Source: Arenicola marina | Lineage: Eukaryota > Annelida > Polychaeta > Arenicolidae | Reading direction: 5' to 3' | DNA length: 64,000 nt | NCBI GenBank assembly: GCA_964019135.1 | Contig: OZ025256.1 | Location: 35,250,035-35,314,034, forward strand | In this document: piece by piece, positions 35,101 to 50,600 of the stretch | Layout: each line of letters starts with the position of its first letter | How positions within the stretch are numbered: position 1 is the stretch's first letter | Notes under the pieces: generated by a model | The model's database searches: none | The model's input: the letters and a program-made list of their open reading frames with translations, nothing else | Told to the model about the DNA's origin: nothing | Made by a program: the position numbers and the translations under genes

Positions 35101-38100
35101 CTGGTGGACTGGTGTCATGGCTGTCCCACTGGTGGGCTGCTTTAATAGCTACTCCACTGATGGACTGGTGTAATGGCTGTCCCACTGGTGGACTGGTGTA
35201 ATGGCTGTCATACTGGTGGACTGGTGTAATGGCTGTCCAACTGGTGGACTGGTGTAATGGCTGTCCCACTGGTGGATTAGTGTAATGGCTGACCCACTGG
35301 TGGACTGGTGTAATGGCTGTCCCACTGGTGGACTGCTTTAATAGCTATCCCATTGGGGGACTGGTGTAATGGCTGTCCCACTGGTGGACTGGTGTAATGG
35401 CTGTCCCCCTGGTGGACTGGTGTAATGGCTGACCTACTGGTGGACTAGTGTAATGGATGTCCCACCGGTGGACTGGTGTAATAGCTGTCCCACTGGTGGA
35501 CTGGTATAATGGTTGTCCCACTGGTATAGTGGTGTAATGGCTGTCCCATTGGTGGACTGGTGTAATGGCTGACCCAGGGTGGACTGGTGTAATGGCTGTC
35601 CCACTGGTGAACTAGTGTAATGGATGTCCTACTGGTGGACTGGTGTAATGGGTGTCCCACTGGTGGACTAGTGTAATGGCTGACCCACTGGTGAACTAGT
35701 GTAATGGTTGACCCACTGGTGGACTGGTGTAATGGCTGTCCCACTGGTGGGCTGCTTTAAAAGCTATCCCACTGGGGGACTGGTGGAATGGCTGTCGCAC
35801 TGGTGGACTGGTGTAATGGCTGTCCCACTGGTGGACTGGTGTAAGGGCTGTCCCACTGGTGCACTGGTGTAATGGCTGTCCCACTGGTGGACTGGTGTAA
35901 TGACTTTCCCACTGGTGGACTGGTGTAACGGCTGTCCCACTGGCGGACTGGTGTAATGGCTGTCCCATTGGTGGGCTGCTGTAATAGCTATCCCACTGGG
36001 GGCTGGTGTAATGGCTGTCCCACTGGTGGACTGGTGTAATGGCTGTCCCACTGGTGGACTGGTGTAATGGCTGTCCCACTGGTGGACTAGTGTAATGGCT
36101 GACCCACTGGTGGACTGGTGTAATGGCTGTCCCATTGGTGGGCTGCTTTAATGGCTATCCCACTGGGGGACTGGTGTAATGGCTGTCCCACTGGTGGGCT
36201 GGTGTAATGGCTGACCCACTGGTGGACTAGTGTAATGACTGTCCCACTGGTGGACTGGTGTAATGGTTGTCCCACTGGTGGACTGGTGTAATGGCTGTCC
36301 CACTGGTGGGCTGCTTTAATAGCTATTCCACTGGTGGACTGGTGTAATGGCTGACCCACTGGTGGACTGGTGTAATGGCTGTCCCACTGGTGGACTGGTG
36401 TAATGGCTGTCCCACTGGTGGACTGGTGTAATGGCTGACCCACTGGTGGACTGGTGTAATGGCTGTCCCACTGGTGGACTAGTGTAATGGCTGTCCTACT
36501 GGTGGACTGGTGTAATGGCTGTCCAACTGGTGGACTAGTGTAATGGCTGACCCACTGGTGGACTGGTGTAATGGCTGTCCCACTGGTGGGCTGCTTTAAG
36601 AGCTATCCCACTGGGGGACTGGTGTAATGGCTGTCCCACTGGTGGACTGGTGTAATGGCTGTCCCACTGGTGGACTGGTGTAAGGGCTGTCCCACTGGTG
36701 GACTGGTGTAATGGCTGTCCCACTGGCGGACTGGTGTAATGGCTGTCCCACTGGTGGTCTGGTGTAATGGCTGTCCCACTGGTGGACTGGTGTAATGGCT
36801 GTCCCACTGGTAGACTGGTGTAGCTGTCCCACTGGTGGACTGGTGTAATGGCTGTCCCACTGGTGGACTGGTGTAATGGTTGTCCCACTGGTGTACTGGT
36901 GTCATGGCTGTCCCACTGGTGGACTGGTGTAATGGCTGACCCACTGGTGGGCTGGTGTAATGGCTGTCCCACTGGTGGACTGGTGTAATGGCTGAGCCAC
37001 TGGTGAACTGGTGTAATGGCTATCCCACTGGTGCACTGGTGTCATGGCTGTCCCACTGGTGGACTGGTGTAATGGCTGACCCACTGGTGGGCTGGTGTAA
37101 TGGCTGTCCCACTGGTGGACTGGTGTAATGGCTGTCCCACTGGTAGACTGGTGTAGCTGTCCCACTGGTGGACTGGTGTAATGGCTGTCCCACTGGTGGA
37201 CTGGTGTAATGGCTGACCCACTGGTGGACTGGTGTAATGGCTGTCCCACTGGTGGACCAGTCTAATGGCTGTCCCACTGGTGGACTGGTGTAACGGCTGT
37301 CCCGCTGGTGGACTGGTGTAGCTGTCCCACTGGTGGACTGGTGTAATGGCTGTCCCACTGGTGGACTGGTGTAATGGCTGTCCCACTGGTGGACTAGTGT
37401 AATGGCTGACCCACGGGTGGACTGGTGTAATGGCTGTCCCACTGGTGGGCTGGTGTAATGGCTGACCCACTGGTGGACTAGTGTAATGGCTGTCCCACTG
37501 GTGGACTGGTGTAATGGCTGTCCCACTGGTGGACTGGTGTAATGGCTGTCCCACTGGTGGGCTGCTTTAATAGCTATTCCACTGATGGACTGGTGTAATG
37601 GCTGTCCCACTGGTGGACTGGTGTAATGGCTGTCCAACTGGTGGACTAGTGTAATGGCTGACCCACTGGTGGACTGGTGTAGCTGTCCCACTGGTGGACT
37701 GGTGTAATGGCTGTCCCACTGGTGGACTAGTGTAATGGCTGACCCACTGGTGGACTGGTGTAATGGCTGTCCCACTGGTGGGCTGGTGTAATGGCTGACC
37801 CACTGGTGGACTATTGTAATGGCTGTCCCACTGGTGGACTGGTGTAATGGTTGTCCCACTGGTGGACTGGTGTAATGGCTGACCCAGGGTGGACTGGTGT
37901 AATGGCTGTCCCACTGGTGCACTAGTGTAATGGATGTCCTACTGGTGGACTGGTGTAATGGGTGTCCCACTGGTGGACTAGTGTAATGGCTGACCCACTG
38001 GTGAACTAGTGTAATGGTTGACCCACTGGTGGACTGGTGTAATGGCTCTCCCACTGGTGGGCTGCTTTAAAAGCTATCCCACTGGTGGACTGGTGTACTG

Positions 38101-41100
38101 GCTGTCCCACTGGTAGACTGGTGTAGCTGTCCCACTGGTGGACTGGTGTAATGGCTGTCCCACTGGTGGACTGGTGTAATGGCTGACCCACTGGTGGACT
38201 GGTGTAATGGCTGTCCCACTGGTGGACTAGTGTAATGGCTGTCCTACTGGTGGACTGGTGTAATGGCTGTCCAACTGGTGGACTAGTGTAATGGCTAACC
38301 CACTGGTGGACTGGTGTAATGGCTGTCCCACTGGTGGACTGGTGTAAGGGTTGTCCCACTGGTAGACTGGTGTAATGGCTGTCTCACTGGTGGACTGGTG
38401 TAATGGCTGTCTCACTGGTGGACTGGTGTAACGGCTGTCCCGCTGGTGGACTGGTGTAGCTGTCCCACTGGTGGACTGGTGTAATGGCTGTCCCACTGGT
38501 GTACTGGTGTAGTGGCTGTCCCACTGGTGGACTGGTGTAATGGCTGACCCACTGGTGGTCTGGTGTAATGGCTGTCCCACTGGTGGACTGGTGTAATGGC
38601 TGTCCCACTGGTAGACTGGTGTAATGGCTGTCCCACTGGTGGACTGGTGTAATGGTTGTCCCACTGGTGTACTGGTGTCATGTCTGTCCCACTGGTGGAC
38701 TGGTGTACTGGCTGACCAACTGGTAGACTGGTGTAATCGCTGTCCCACTGGTGGACTAGTGTAATGGCTGTCTTACTGGTGGACTGGTGTAATGGCTATC
38801 CCACTGGTGGACTAGTGTAATGGCCGTCCTACTGGTGGACTGGTGTAATGGCTGTCCAACGGGTGGACTAGTGTAATGGCTGACCCACTGGTGGACTGGT
38901 GTAGCTGTCCCACTGGTGGACTGGTGTAATGGCTGTCCCACTGGTGGACTAGTGTAATGGCTGACCCACGGGTGGACTGGTATAATGGCTGTCCCACTGG
39001 TGGGCTGGTGTAATGGCTGACCCACTGGTGGACTAGTGTAATGGCTGTCCCACTGGTGGACTGGTGTAATGGCTGTCCCACTGGTGGACTGGTGTAATGG
39101 CTGTCCCACTGGTGGGCTGCTTTAATAGCTATTCCACTGATGGACTGGTGTAATGGCTGTCCCACTGGTGGACTGGTGTAATGGCTGTCCCACTGGTGGA
39201 CTGGTGTAATGGCTGTCCAACTGGTGGACTGGTGTAATGGCTGTCCCACTGGTGGACTGCTTTAATAGCTATCCCATTGGGGGACTGGTGTAATGGCTGT
39301 CCCACTGGTGGACTGGTGTAATGGCTGTCCCCCTGGTGGACTGGTGTAATGGCTGACCTACTGGTGGACTAGTGTAATGGATGTCCCACCGGTGGACTGG
39401 TGTAATAGCTGTCCCACTGGTGGACTGGTATAATGGTTGTCCCACTGGTGTAGTGGTGTAATGGCTGTCCCATTGGTGGACTGGTGTAATGGCTGACCCA
39501 GGGTGGACTGGTGTAATGGCTGTCCCACTGGTGAACTAGTGTAATGGATGTCCTACTGGTGGACTGGTGTAATGGGTGTCCCACTGGTGGACTAGTGTAA
39601 TGGCTGACCCACTGGTGAACTAGTGTAATGGTTGACCCACTGGTGGACTGGTGTAATGGCTGTCCCACTGGTGGGCTGCTTTAAAAGCTATCCCACTGGG
39701 GGACTGGTGGAATGGCTGTCGCACTGGTGGACTGGTGTAATGGCTGTCCCACTGGTGGACTGGTGTAAGGGCTGTCCCACTGGTGCACAGGTGTAATGGC
39801 TGTCCCACTGGTGGACTGGTGTAATGACTTTCCCACTGGTGGACTGGTGTAACGGCTGTCCCACTGGCGGACTGGTGTAATGGCTGTCCCATTGGTGGGC
39901 TGCTGTAATAGCTATCCCACTGGGGGACTGGTGTAATGGCTGTCCCACTGGTGGACTGGTGTAATGGCTGTCCCACTGGTGGACTGGTGTAATGGCTGTC
40001 CCACTGGTGGACTAGTATAATGGCTGACCCACTGGTGGACTGGTGTAATGGCTGTCCCATTGGTGGGCTGCTTTAATGGCTATCCCACTGGGGGACTGGT
40101 GTAATGGCTGTCCCACTGGTGGGCTGGTGTAATGGCTGACCCACTGGTGGACTAGTGTAATGACTGTCCCACTGGTGGACTGGTGTAATGGTTGTCCCAC
40201 TGGTGGACTGGTGTAATGGCTGTCCCACTGGTGGGCTGCTTTAATAGCTATTCCACTGGTGGACTGGTGTAATGGCTGACCCACTGGTGGACTGGTGTAA
40301 TGGCTGTCCCACTGGTGGACTGGTGTAATGGCTGACCCACTGGTGGACTGGTGTAATGGCTGTCCCACTGGTGGACTAGTGTAATGGCTGTCCTACTGGT
40401 GGACTGGTGTAATGGCTGTCCAACTGGTGGACTAGTGTAATGGCTGACCCACTGGTGGACTGGTGTAATGGCTGTCCCACTGGTGGGCTGCTTTAAGAGC
40501 TATCCCACTGGGGGACTGGTGTAATGGCTGTCCCACTGGTGGACTGGTGTAATGGCTGTCCCACTGGTGGACTGGTGTAAGGGCTGTCCCACTGGTGGAC
40601 TGGTGTAATGGCTGTCCCACTGGTGGACTGGTGTAATGGCTGTCCCACTGGTGGTCTGGTGTAATGGCTGTCCCACTGGTGGACTGGTGTAATGGCTGTC
40701 CCACTGGTAGACTGGTGTAGCTGTCCCACTGGTGGACTGGTGTAATGGCTGTCCCACTGGTGGACTGGTGTAATGGTTGTCCCACTGGTGTACTGGTGTC
40801 ATGGCTGTCCCACTGGTGGACTGGTGTAATGGCTGACCCACTGGTGGGCTGGTGTAATGGCTGTCCCACTGGTGGACCGGTGTAATGGCTGAGCCACTGG
40901 TGAACTGGTGTAATGGCTATCCCACTGGTGCACTGGTGTCATGGCTGTCCCACTGGTGAACTAGTGTAATGGCTGTCCTACTGGTGGACTGGTGTAATGG
41001 GTGTCCCACTGGTGGACTAGTGTAATGGCTGACCCACTGGTGGACTGGTGTAGCTGTCCCAATGGTGGACTGGTGTAATGGTTGTCCCACTGGTGTACTG

Positions 41101-41684
41101 GTGTAATGGCTGTCCCACTGTTGGACTGGTGTAATGGCTGTCCCACTGGTGGACTGGTGTAATGGCTGACCCACTGGAGGACTGGTGTAATGGCTGTTCC
41201 TACTGGTGGACTAGTGTAGTGGGTGTCCTACTGGTGGACTGGTGTAATGGCTGTCCAACTGGTGGACTAGTGTAATGGCTGACCCACTGGTGGAGTGGTG
41301 TAGCTGTCCCACTGGTGGACTGGTGTAATGGCTGCCCCACTGGTGTACTGGTGTAATGGCTGTCCCACTGGTAGACTGGTGTAATGGCTGACCCACTGGT
41401 GGTCTGGTGTAATGGCTGTCCCACTGGTGGACTGGTGTAATGGCTGTCCCACTGGTAGACTGGTGTAGCTGTCCCACTGGTGGACTGGTGTAATGGCTGT
41501 CCTACTGGTGGACTGGTGTTATGGCTGTCCAATTGGTGGACTAGTGTAATGGCTGACCCACTGGTTGACTGGTGTAATGGCTGTCCCACTGGTGGGCTGC
41601 TTTAAGAGCTATTCCACTGGGGGACTGGTGTAATGGCTGTCCCACTGGTGGACTGGTGTAATGGCTGTCCCACTGGTGGACTGG
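26091..41684. repeat. 11,889-bp macro-repeat of array 3 (matched segments)
   Basis: Segment 26091-29795 matches 37980-41684 with a constant offset of 11,889 bp; the 27-bp landmark unit has its G-run at 27612 and 39501. A constant offset over 3.7 kb of 28-bp repeats means no net unit gain or loss since the event. Matching ends at 41684, exactly where the 2,841-bp duplication begins its second copy. Confidence 0.88.
27200..31146. repeat. 2,676-bp offset higher-order repeat
   Basis: About 27200-28470 is repeated at 29876-31146, offset 2,676 bp; landmark G-runs are at 27612 and 30288, and CTGCTTTAAT at 27228 and 29904. The same pair at the same spacing recurs at 42342/45018 and 53205/55881, so this composite has been copied as part of larger blocks three times. 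Confidence 0.86.
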
Positions 41685-44600
41685 TGTAATGGCTGTCCAA
41701 CGGGTGGACTAGTGTAATGGCTGACCCACTGGTGGACTGGTGTAGCTGTCCCACTGGTGGACTGGTGTAATGGCTGTCCCACTGGTGGACTAGTGTAATG
41801 GCTGACCCACGGGTGGACTGGTGTAATGGCTGTCCCACTGGTGGGCTGGTGTAATGGCTGACCCACTGGTGGACTAGTGTAATGGCTGTCCCACTGGTGG
41901 ACTGGTGTAATGGCTGTCCCACTGGTGGACTGGTGTAATGGCTGTCCCACTGGTGGGCTGCTTTAATAGCTATTCCACTGATGGACTGGTGTAATGGCTG
42001 TCCCACTGGTGGACTGGTGTAATGGCTGTCCCACTGGTGGACTGGTGTAATGGCTGTCCAACTGGTGGACTGGTGTAATGGCTGTCCCACTGGTGGACTG
42101 CTTTAATAGCTATCCCATTGGGGGACTGGTGTAATGGCTGTCCCACTGGTGGACTGGTGTAATGGCTGTCCCCCTGGTGGACTGGTGTAATGGCTGACCT
42201 ACTGGTGGACTAGTGTAATGGATGTCCCACCGGTGGACTGGTGTAATAGCTGTCCCACTGGTGGACTGGTATAATGGTTGTCCCACTGGTATAGTGGTGT
42301 AATGGCTGTCCCATTGGTGGACTGGTGTAATGGCTGACCCAGGGTGGACTGGTGTAATGGCTGTCCCACTGGTGAACTAGTGTAATGGATGTCCTACTGG
42401 TGGACTGGTGTAATGGGTGTCCCACTGGTGGACTAGTGTAATGGCTGACCCACTGGTGAACTAGTGTAATGGTTGACCCACTGGTGGACTGGTGTAATGG
42501 CTGTCCCACTGGTGGGCTGCTTTAAAAGCTATCCCACTGGGGGACTGGTGGAATGGCTGTCGCACTGGTGGACTGGTGTAATGGCTGTCCCACTGGTGGA
42601 CTGGTGTAAGGGCTGTCCCACTGGTGCACAGGTGTAATGGCTGTCCCACTGGTGGACTGGTGTAATGACTTTCCCACTGGTGGACTGGTGTAACGGCTGT
42701 CCCACTGGCGGACTGGTGTAATGGCTGTCCCATTGGTGGGCTGCTGTAATAGCTATCCCACTGGGGGACTGGTGTAATGGCTGTCCCACTGGTGGACTGG
42801 TGTAATGGCTGTCCCACTCGTGGACTGGTGTAATGGCTGTCCCACTGGTGGACTAGTATAATGGCTGACCCACTGGTGGACTGGTGTAATGGCTGTCCCA
42901 TTGGTGGGCTGCTTTAATGGCTATCCCACTGGGGGACTGGTGTAATGGCTGTCCCACTGGTGGGCTGGTGTAATGGGTGACCCACTGGTGGACTAGTGTA
43001 ATGACTGTCCCACTGGTGGACTGGTGTAATGGTTGTCCCACTGGTGGACTGGTGTAATGGCTGTCCCACTGGTGGGCTGCTTTAATAGCTATTCCACTGG
43101 TGGACTGGTGTAATGGCTGACCCACTGGTGGACTGGTGTAATGGCTGTCCCACTGGTGGACTGGTGTAATGGCTGACCCACTGGTGGACTGGTGTAATGG
43201 CTGTCCCACTGGTGGACTAGTGTAATGGCTGTCCTACTGGTGGACTGGTGTAATGGCTGTCCAACTGGTGGACTAGTGTAATGGCTGACCCACTGGTGGA
43301 CTGGTGTAATGGCTGTCCCACTGGTGGGCTGCTTTAAGAGCTATCCCACTGGGGGACTGGTGTAATGGCTGTCCCACTGGTGGACTGGTGTAATGGCTGT
43401 CCCACTGGTGGACTGGTGTAAGGGCTGTCCCACTGGTGGACTGGTGTAATGGCTGTCCCACTGGTGGACTGGTGTAATGGCTGTCCCACTGGTGGTCTGG
43501 TGTAATGGCTGTCCCACTGGTGGACTGGTGTAATGGCTGTCCCACTGGTAGACTGGTGTAGCTGTCCCACTGGTGGACTGGTGTAATGGCTGTCCCACTG
43601 GTGGACTGGTGTAATGGTTGTCCCACTGGTGTACTGGTGTCATGGCTGTCCCACTGGTGGACTGGTGTAATGGCTGACCCACTGGTGGGCTGGTGTAATG
43701 GCTGTCCCACTGGTGGACCGGTGTAATGGCTGAGCCACTGGTGAACTGGTGTAATGGCTATCCCACTGGTGCACTGGTGTCATGGCTGTCCCACTGGTGA
43801 ACTAGTGTAATGGCTGTCCTACTGGTGGACTGGTGTAATGGGTGTCCCACTGGTGGACTAGTGTAATGGCTGACCCACTGGTGGACTGGTGTAGCTGTCG
43901 CAATGGTGGACTGGTGTAATGGTTGTCCCACTGGTGTACTGGTGTAATGGCTGTCCCACTGTTGGACTGGTGTAATGGCTGTCCCACTGGTGGACTGGTG
44001 TAATGGCTGACCCACTGGAGGACTGGTGTAATGGCTGTTCCTACTGGTGGACTAGTGTAGTGGGTGTCCTACTGGTGGACTGGTGTAATGGCTGTCCAAC
44101 TGGTGGACTAGTGTAATGGCTGACCCACTGGTGGAGTGGTGTAGCTGTCCCACTGGTGGACTGGTGTAATGGCTGCCCCACTGGTGTACTGGTGTAATGG
44201 CTGTCCCACTGGTAGACTGGTGTAATGGCTGACCCACTGGTGGTCTGGTGTAATGGCTGTCCCACTGGTGGACTGGTGTAATGGCTGTCCCACTGGTAGA
44301 CTGGTGTAGCTGTCCCACTGGTGGACTGGTGTAATGGCTGTCCTACTGGTGGACTGGTGTTATGGCTGTCCAATTGGTGGACTAGTGTAATGGCTGACCC
44401 ACTGGTTGACTGGTGTAATGGCTGTCCCACTGGTGGGCTGCTTTAAGAGCTATTCCACTGGGGGACTGGTGTAATGGCTGTCCCACTGGTGGACTGGTGT
44501 AATGGCTGTCCCACTGGTGGACTGGTGTAAGGGCTGTCCCACTGGTGGACTGGTGTAATGGCTGTCCCACTGGTGGACTGGTGTAATGGCTGTCCCACTG

Positions 44601-47600
44601 GTGGTCTGGTGTAATGGCTGTCCCACTGGTGGGCTGCTTTAATAGCTATTCCACTGATGGACTGGTGTAATGGCTGTCCCACTGGTGGACTGGTGTAATG
44701 GCTGTCCCACTGGTGGACTGGTGTAATGGCTGTCCAACTGATGGACTGGTGTAATGGCTGTCCCACTGGTGGACTGCTTTAATAGCTATCCCATTGGGGG
44801 ACTGGTGTAATGGCTGTCCCACTGGTGGACTGGTGTAATGGCTGTCCCCCTGGTGGACTGGTGTAATGGCTGACCTACTGGTGGACTAGTGTAATGGATG
44901 TCCCACCGGTGGACTGGTGTAATAGCTGTCCCACTGGTGGACTGGTATAATGGTTGTCCCACTGGTATAGTGGTGTAATGGCTGTCCCATTGGTGGACTG
45001 GTGTAATGGCTGACCCAGGGTGGACTGGTGTAATGGCTGTCCCACTGGTGAACTAGTGTAATGGATGTCCTACTGGTGGACTGGTGTAATGGGTGTCCCA
45101 CTGGTGGACTAGTGTAATGGCTGACCCACTGGTGAACTAGTGTAATGGTTGACCCACTGGTGGACTGGTGTAATGGCTGTCCCACTGGTGGGCTGCTTTA
45201 AAAGCTATCCCACTGGGGGACTGGTGGAATGGCTGTCGCACTGGTGGACTGGTGTAATGGCTGTCCCACTGGTGGACTGGTGTAAGGGCTGTCCCACTGG
45301 TGCACAGGTGTAATGGCTGTCCCACTGGTGGACTGGTGTAATGACTTTCCCACTGGTGGACTGGTGTAACGGCTGTCCCACTGGCGGACTGGTGTAATGG
45401 CTGTCCCATTGGTGGGCTGCTGTAATAGCTATCCCACTGGGGGACTGGTGTAATGGCTGTCCCACTGGTGGACTGGTGTAATGGCTGTCCCACTGGTGGA
45501 CTGGTGTAATGGCTGTCCCACTGGTGGACTAGTGTAATGGCTGACCCACTGGTGGACTGGTGTAATGGCTGTCCCATTGGTGGGCTGCTTTAATGGCTAT
45601 CCCACTGGGGGACTGGTGTAATGGCTGTCCCACTGGTGGGCTGGTGTAATGGCTGACCCACTGGTGGACTAGTGTAATGACTGTCCCACTGGTGGACTGG
45701 TGTAATGGTTGTCCCACTGGTGGACTGGTGTAATGGCTGTCCCACTGGTGGGCTGCTTTAATAGCTATTCCACTGGTGGACTGGTGTAATGGCTGACCCA
45801 CTGGTGGACTGGTGTAATGGCTGTCCCACTGGTGGACTGGTGTAATGGCTGACCCACTGGTGGACTGGTGTAATGGCTGTCCCACTGGTGGACTAGTGTA
45901 GTGGGTGTCCTACTGTTGGACTGGTGTAATGGCTGTCCAACTGGTGGACTAGTGTAATGGCTGACCCACCGGTGGACTGGTGCAGCTGTCCCACTGGTGG
46001 ACTGGTGTAATGGCTGCCCCACTGGTGTACTGGTGTAATTGCTGTCCCACTGGTGGACTGGTGTAATGGCTGACCCACTGGTGGTCTGGTGTAATGGCTG
46101 TCCCACTGGTGGACTGGTGTAATGGCTGTCCCACTGGTGGACTGGTGTAATGGCTGACCCACTGGTGGACTGGTGTAGTGGCTGTCCCACTGGTGGACTA
46201 GTGTAATGGCTGTCCTACTGGTGGACTGGTGTAATGGCTGTCCAACTGGTGGACTAGTGTAATGGCTGACCCACTGGTGGACTGGTGTAATGGCTGTCCC
46301 ACTGGTGGGCTGCTTTAAGAGCTATCCCACTGGGGGACTGGTGTAATGGCTGTCCCACTGGTGGACTGGTGTAATGGCTGTCCCACTGGTGGACTGGTGT
46401 AAGGGCTGTCCCACTGGTGGACTGGTGTAATGGCTGTCCCACTGGTGGACTGGTGTAATGGCTGTCCCACTGGTGGTCTGGTGTAATGGCTGTCCCACTG
46501 GTGGACTGGTGTAATGGCTGTCCCACTGGTAGACTGGTGTAGCTGTCCCACTGGTGGACTGGTGTAATGGCTGTCCCACTGGTGGACTGGTGTAATGGTT
46601 GTCCCACTGGTGTACTGGTGTCATGGCTGTCCCACTGGTGGACTGGTGTAATGGCTGACCCACTGGTGGGCTGGTGTAATGGCTGTCCCACTGGTGGACC
46701 GGTGTAATGGCTGAGCCACTGGTGAACTGGTGTAATGGCTATCCCACTGGTGCACTGGTGTCATGGCTGTCCCACTGGTGAACTAGTGTAATGGCTGTCC
46801 TACTGGTGGACTGGTGTAATGGGTGTCCCACTGGTGGACTAGTGTAATGGCTGACCCACTGGTGGACTGGTGTAGCTGTCCCAATGGTGGACTGGTGTAA
46901 TGGTTGTCCCACTGGTGTACTGGTGTAATGGCTGTCCCACTGTTGGACTGGTGTAATGGCTGTCCCACTGGTGGACTGGTGTAATGGCTGACCGACTGGA
47001 GGACTGGTGTAATGGCTGTTCCTACTGGTGGACTAGTGTAGTGGGTGTCCTACTGGTGGACTGGTGTAATGGCTGTCCAACTGGTGGACTAGTGTAATGG
47101 CTGACCCACTGGTGGAGTGGTGTAGCTGTCCCACTGGTGGACTGGTGTAATGGCTGCCCCACTGGTGTACTGGTGTAATGGCTGTCCCACTGGTGGACTG
47201 GTGTAATGGCTGACCCACTGGTGGTCTGGTGTAATGGCTGTCCCACTGGTGGACTGGTGTAAAGGCTGTCCCACTGGTAGACTGGTGTAGCTGTCCCACT
47301 GGTGGACTGGTGTAATGGCTGTCCTACTGGTGGACTGGTGTTATGGCTGTCCAATTGGTGGACTAGTGTAATGGCTGACCCACTGGTTGACTGGTGTAAT
47401 GGCTGTCCCACTGGTGGGCTGCTTTAAGAGCTATTCCACTGGGGGACTGGTGTAATGGCTGTCCCACTGGTGGACTGGTGTAATGGCTGTCCCACTGGTG
47501 GACTGGTGTAAGGGCTGTCCCACTGGTGGACTGGTGTAATGGCTGTCCCACTGGTGGACTGGTGTAATGGCTGTCCCACTGGTGGTCTGGTGTAATGGCT

Positions 47601-50600
47601 GTCCCACTGGTGGACTGGTGTAATGGCTGTCCCACTGGTAGACTGGTGTAGCTGTCCCACTGGTGGACTGGTGTAATGGCTGTCCCACTGGTGGACTGGT
47701 GTAATGGTTGTCCCACTGGTGTACTGGTGTCATGGCTGTCCCACTGGTGGACTGGTGCAATGGCTGACCCACTGGTGGGCTGGTGTAATGGCTGTCCCAC
47801 TGGTGGACTGGTGTAATGGCTGAGCCACTGGTGAACTGGTGTAATGGCTGTCCCACTGGTGTACTGGTGTCATGGCTGTCCCACTGGTGGACTGGTGTAA
47901 TGGCTGACCCACTGGTGCGCTGGTGTAATGGCTGTCCCACTGGTGGACTGGTGTACTGGCTGTCCCACTGGTAGACTGGTGTAGCTGTCCCACTGGTGGA
48001 CTGGTGTAATGGCTGTCCCACTGGTGGACTGGTGTAATGGCTGACCCACTGGTGGACTGGTGTAATGGCTGTCCCACTGGTGGACTAGTGTAATGGCTGT
48101 CCTACTGGTGGACTGGTGTAATGGCTGTCCAACTGGTGGACTAGTGTAATGGCTGACCCACTGGTGGACTGGTGTAATGGCTGTCCCACTGGTGGGCTGC
48201 TTTAAAAGCTATCCCACTGGGGGACTGGTGTAATGGCTGTCCCACTGGTGGACTGGTGTAATGGCTGTCCCACTGGTGGACTGGTGTCATGTCTGTCCCA
48301 CTGGTGGACTGGTGTACTGGCTGACCAACTGGTAGACTGGTGTAATCGCTGTCCCACTGGTGGATTAGTGTAATGGCTGTCTTACTGGTGGACTGGTGTA
48401 ATGGCTGTCCCACTGGTGGACTAGTGTAATGGCCGTCCTACTGGTGGACTGGTGTAATGGCTGTCCAACGGGTGGACTAGTGTAATGGCTGACCCACTGG
48501 TGGACTGGTGTAGCTGTCCCACTGGTGGACTGGTGTAATGGCTGTCCCACTGGTGGACTAGTGTACTGGCTGACCCACGGGTGGACTGGTGTAATGGCTG
48601 TCCCACTGGTGGGCTGATGTAATGGCTGACCCACTGGTGGACTAGTGTAATGGCTGTCCCACTGGTGGACTGGTGTAATGGCTGTCCCACTGGTGGACTG
48701 GTGTAATGGCTGTCCCACTGGTGGGCTGCTTTAATAGCTATTCCACTGATGGACTGGTGTAATGGCTGTCCCACTGGTGGACTGGTGTAATGGCTGTCCT
48801 ACTGGTGGACTGGTGTAATGGCTGTCCAACTGGTGGACTGGTGTAATGGCTGTCCCACTGGTGGATTAGTGTAATGGCTGACCCACTGGCGGACTGGTGT
48901 AATGGCTGTCCCACTGGTGGACTGCTTTAATAGCTATCCCATTGGGGGACTGGTGTAATGGCTGTCCCACTGGTGGACTGCTGCAATGGCTGTCCCCCTG
49001 GTGGACTGGTGTAATGGCTGACCTACTGGTGGACTGGTGTAATGGATGTCCCACCGGTGGACTGGTGTAATAGCTGCCCACTGGTGGACTGGTATAATGG
49101 TTGTCCCACTGGTATAGTGGTGTAATGGCTGTCCCATTGGTGGACTGGTGTAATGGCTGACCCAGGGTGGACTGGTGTAATGGCTGTCCCACTGGCGCAC
49201 TAGTGTAATGGATGTCCTACTGGAGGACTGGTGTAATGGGTGTCCCACTGGTGGACTAGTGTAATGGCTGACCCACTGGTGAACTAGTGTAATGGTTGAC
49301 CCACTGGTGGACTGGTGTAATGGCTCTCCCACTGGTGGGCTGCTTTAAAAGCTATCCCACTGGTGGACTGGTGTACTGGCTGTCCCACTGGTAGACTGGT
49401 GTAGCTGTCCCACTGGTGGACTGGTGTAATGGCTGTCCCACTGGTGGACTGGTGTAATGGCTGACCCACTGGTGGACTGGTGTAATGGCTGTCCCACTGG
49501 TGGACTAGTGTAATGGCTGTCCTACTGGTGGACTGGTGTAATGGCTGTCCAACTGGTGGACTAGTGTAATGGCTGACCCACTGGTGGACTGGTGTAATGG
49601 CTGTCCCACTGGTGGACTGGTGTAAGGGTTGTCCCACTGGTGGACTGGTGTAATGGCTGTCTCACTGGTGGACTGGTGTAATGGCTGTCTCACTGGTGAA
49701 CTGGTGTAACGGCTGTCCCGCTGGTGGACTGGTGTAGCTGTCCCACTGGTGGACTGGTGTAATGGCTGTCCCACTGGTGTACTGGTGTAGTGGCTGTCCC
49801 ACCGGTGGACTGGTGTAATGGCTGACCCACTGGTGGTCTGGTGTAATGGCTGTCCCACTGGTGGACTGGTGTAATGGCTGTCCCACTGGTAGACTGGTGT
49901 AATGGCTGTCCCACTGGTGGACTGGTGTAATGGTTGTCCCACTGGTGTACTGGTGTCATGTCTGTCCCACTGGTGGACTGGTGTACTGGCTGACCAACTG
50001 GTAGACTGGTGTAATCGCTGTCCCACTGGTGGACTAGTGTAATGGCTGTCTTACTGGTGGACTGGTGTAATGGCTATCCCACTGGTGGACTAGTGTAATG
50101 GCCGTCCTACTGGTGGACTGGTGTAATGGCTGTCCAACGGGTGGACTAGTGTAATGGCTGACCCACTGGTGGACTGGTGAAGCTGTCCCACTGGTGGACT
50201 GGTGTAATGGCTGTCCCACTGGTGGACTAGTTTAATGGCTGACCCACGGGTGGACTTGTGTAATGGCTGTCCCACTGGTGGGCTGGTGTAATGGCTGACC
50301 CACTGGTGGACTAGTGTAATGGCTGTCCCACTGGTGGACTGGTGTAATGGCTGTCCCACTGGTGGACTGGTGTCATGGCTGTCCCACTGGTGGGCTGCTT
50401 TAATAGCTATTCCACTGATGGACTGGTGTAATGGCTGTCCCACTGGTGGACTGGTGTAATGGCTGTCATACTGGTGGACTGGTGTAATGGCTGTCCAACT
50501 GGTGGACTGGTGTAATGGCTGTCCCACTGGTGGATTAGTGTAATGGCTGACCCACTGGTGGACTGGTGTAATGGCTGTCCCACTGGTGGACTGCTTTAAT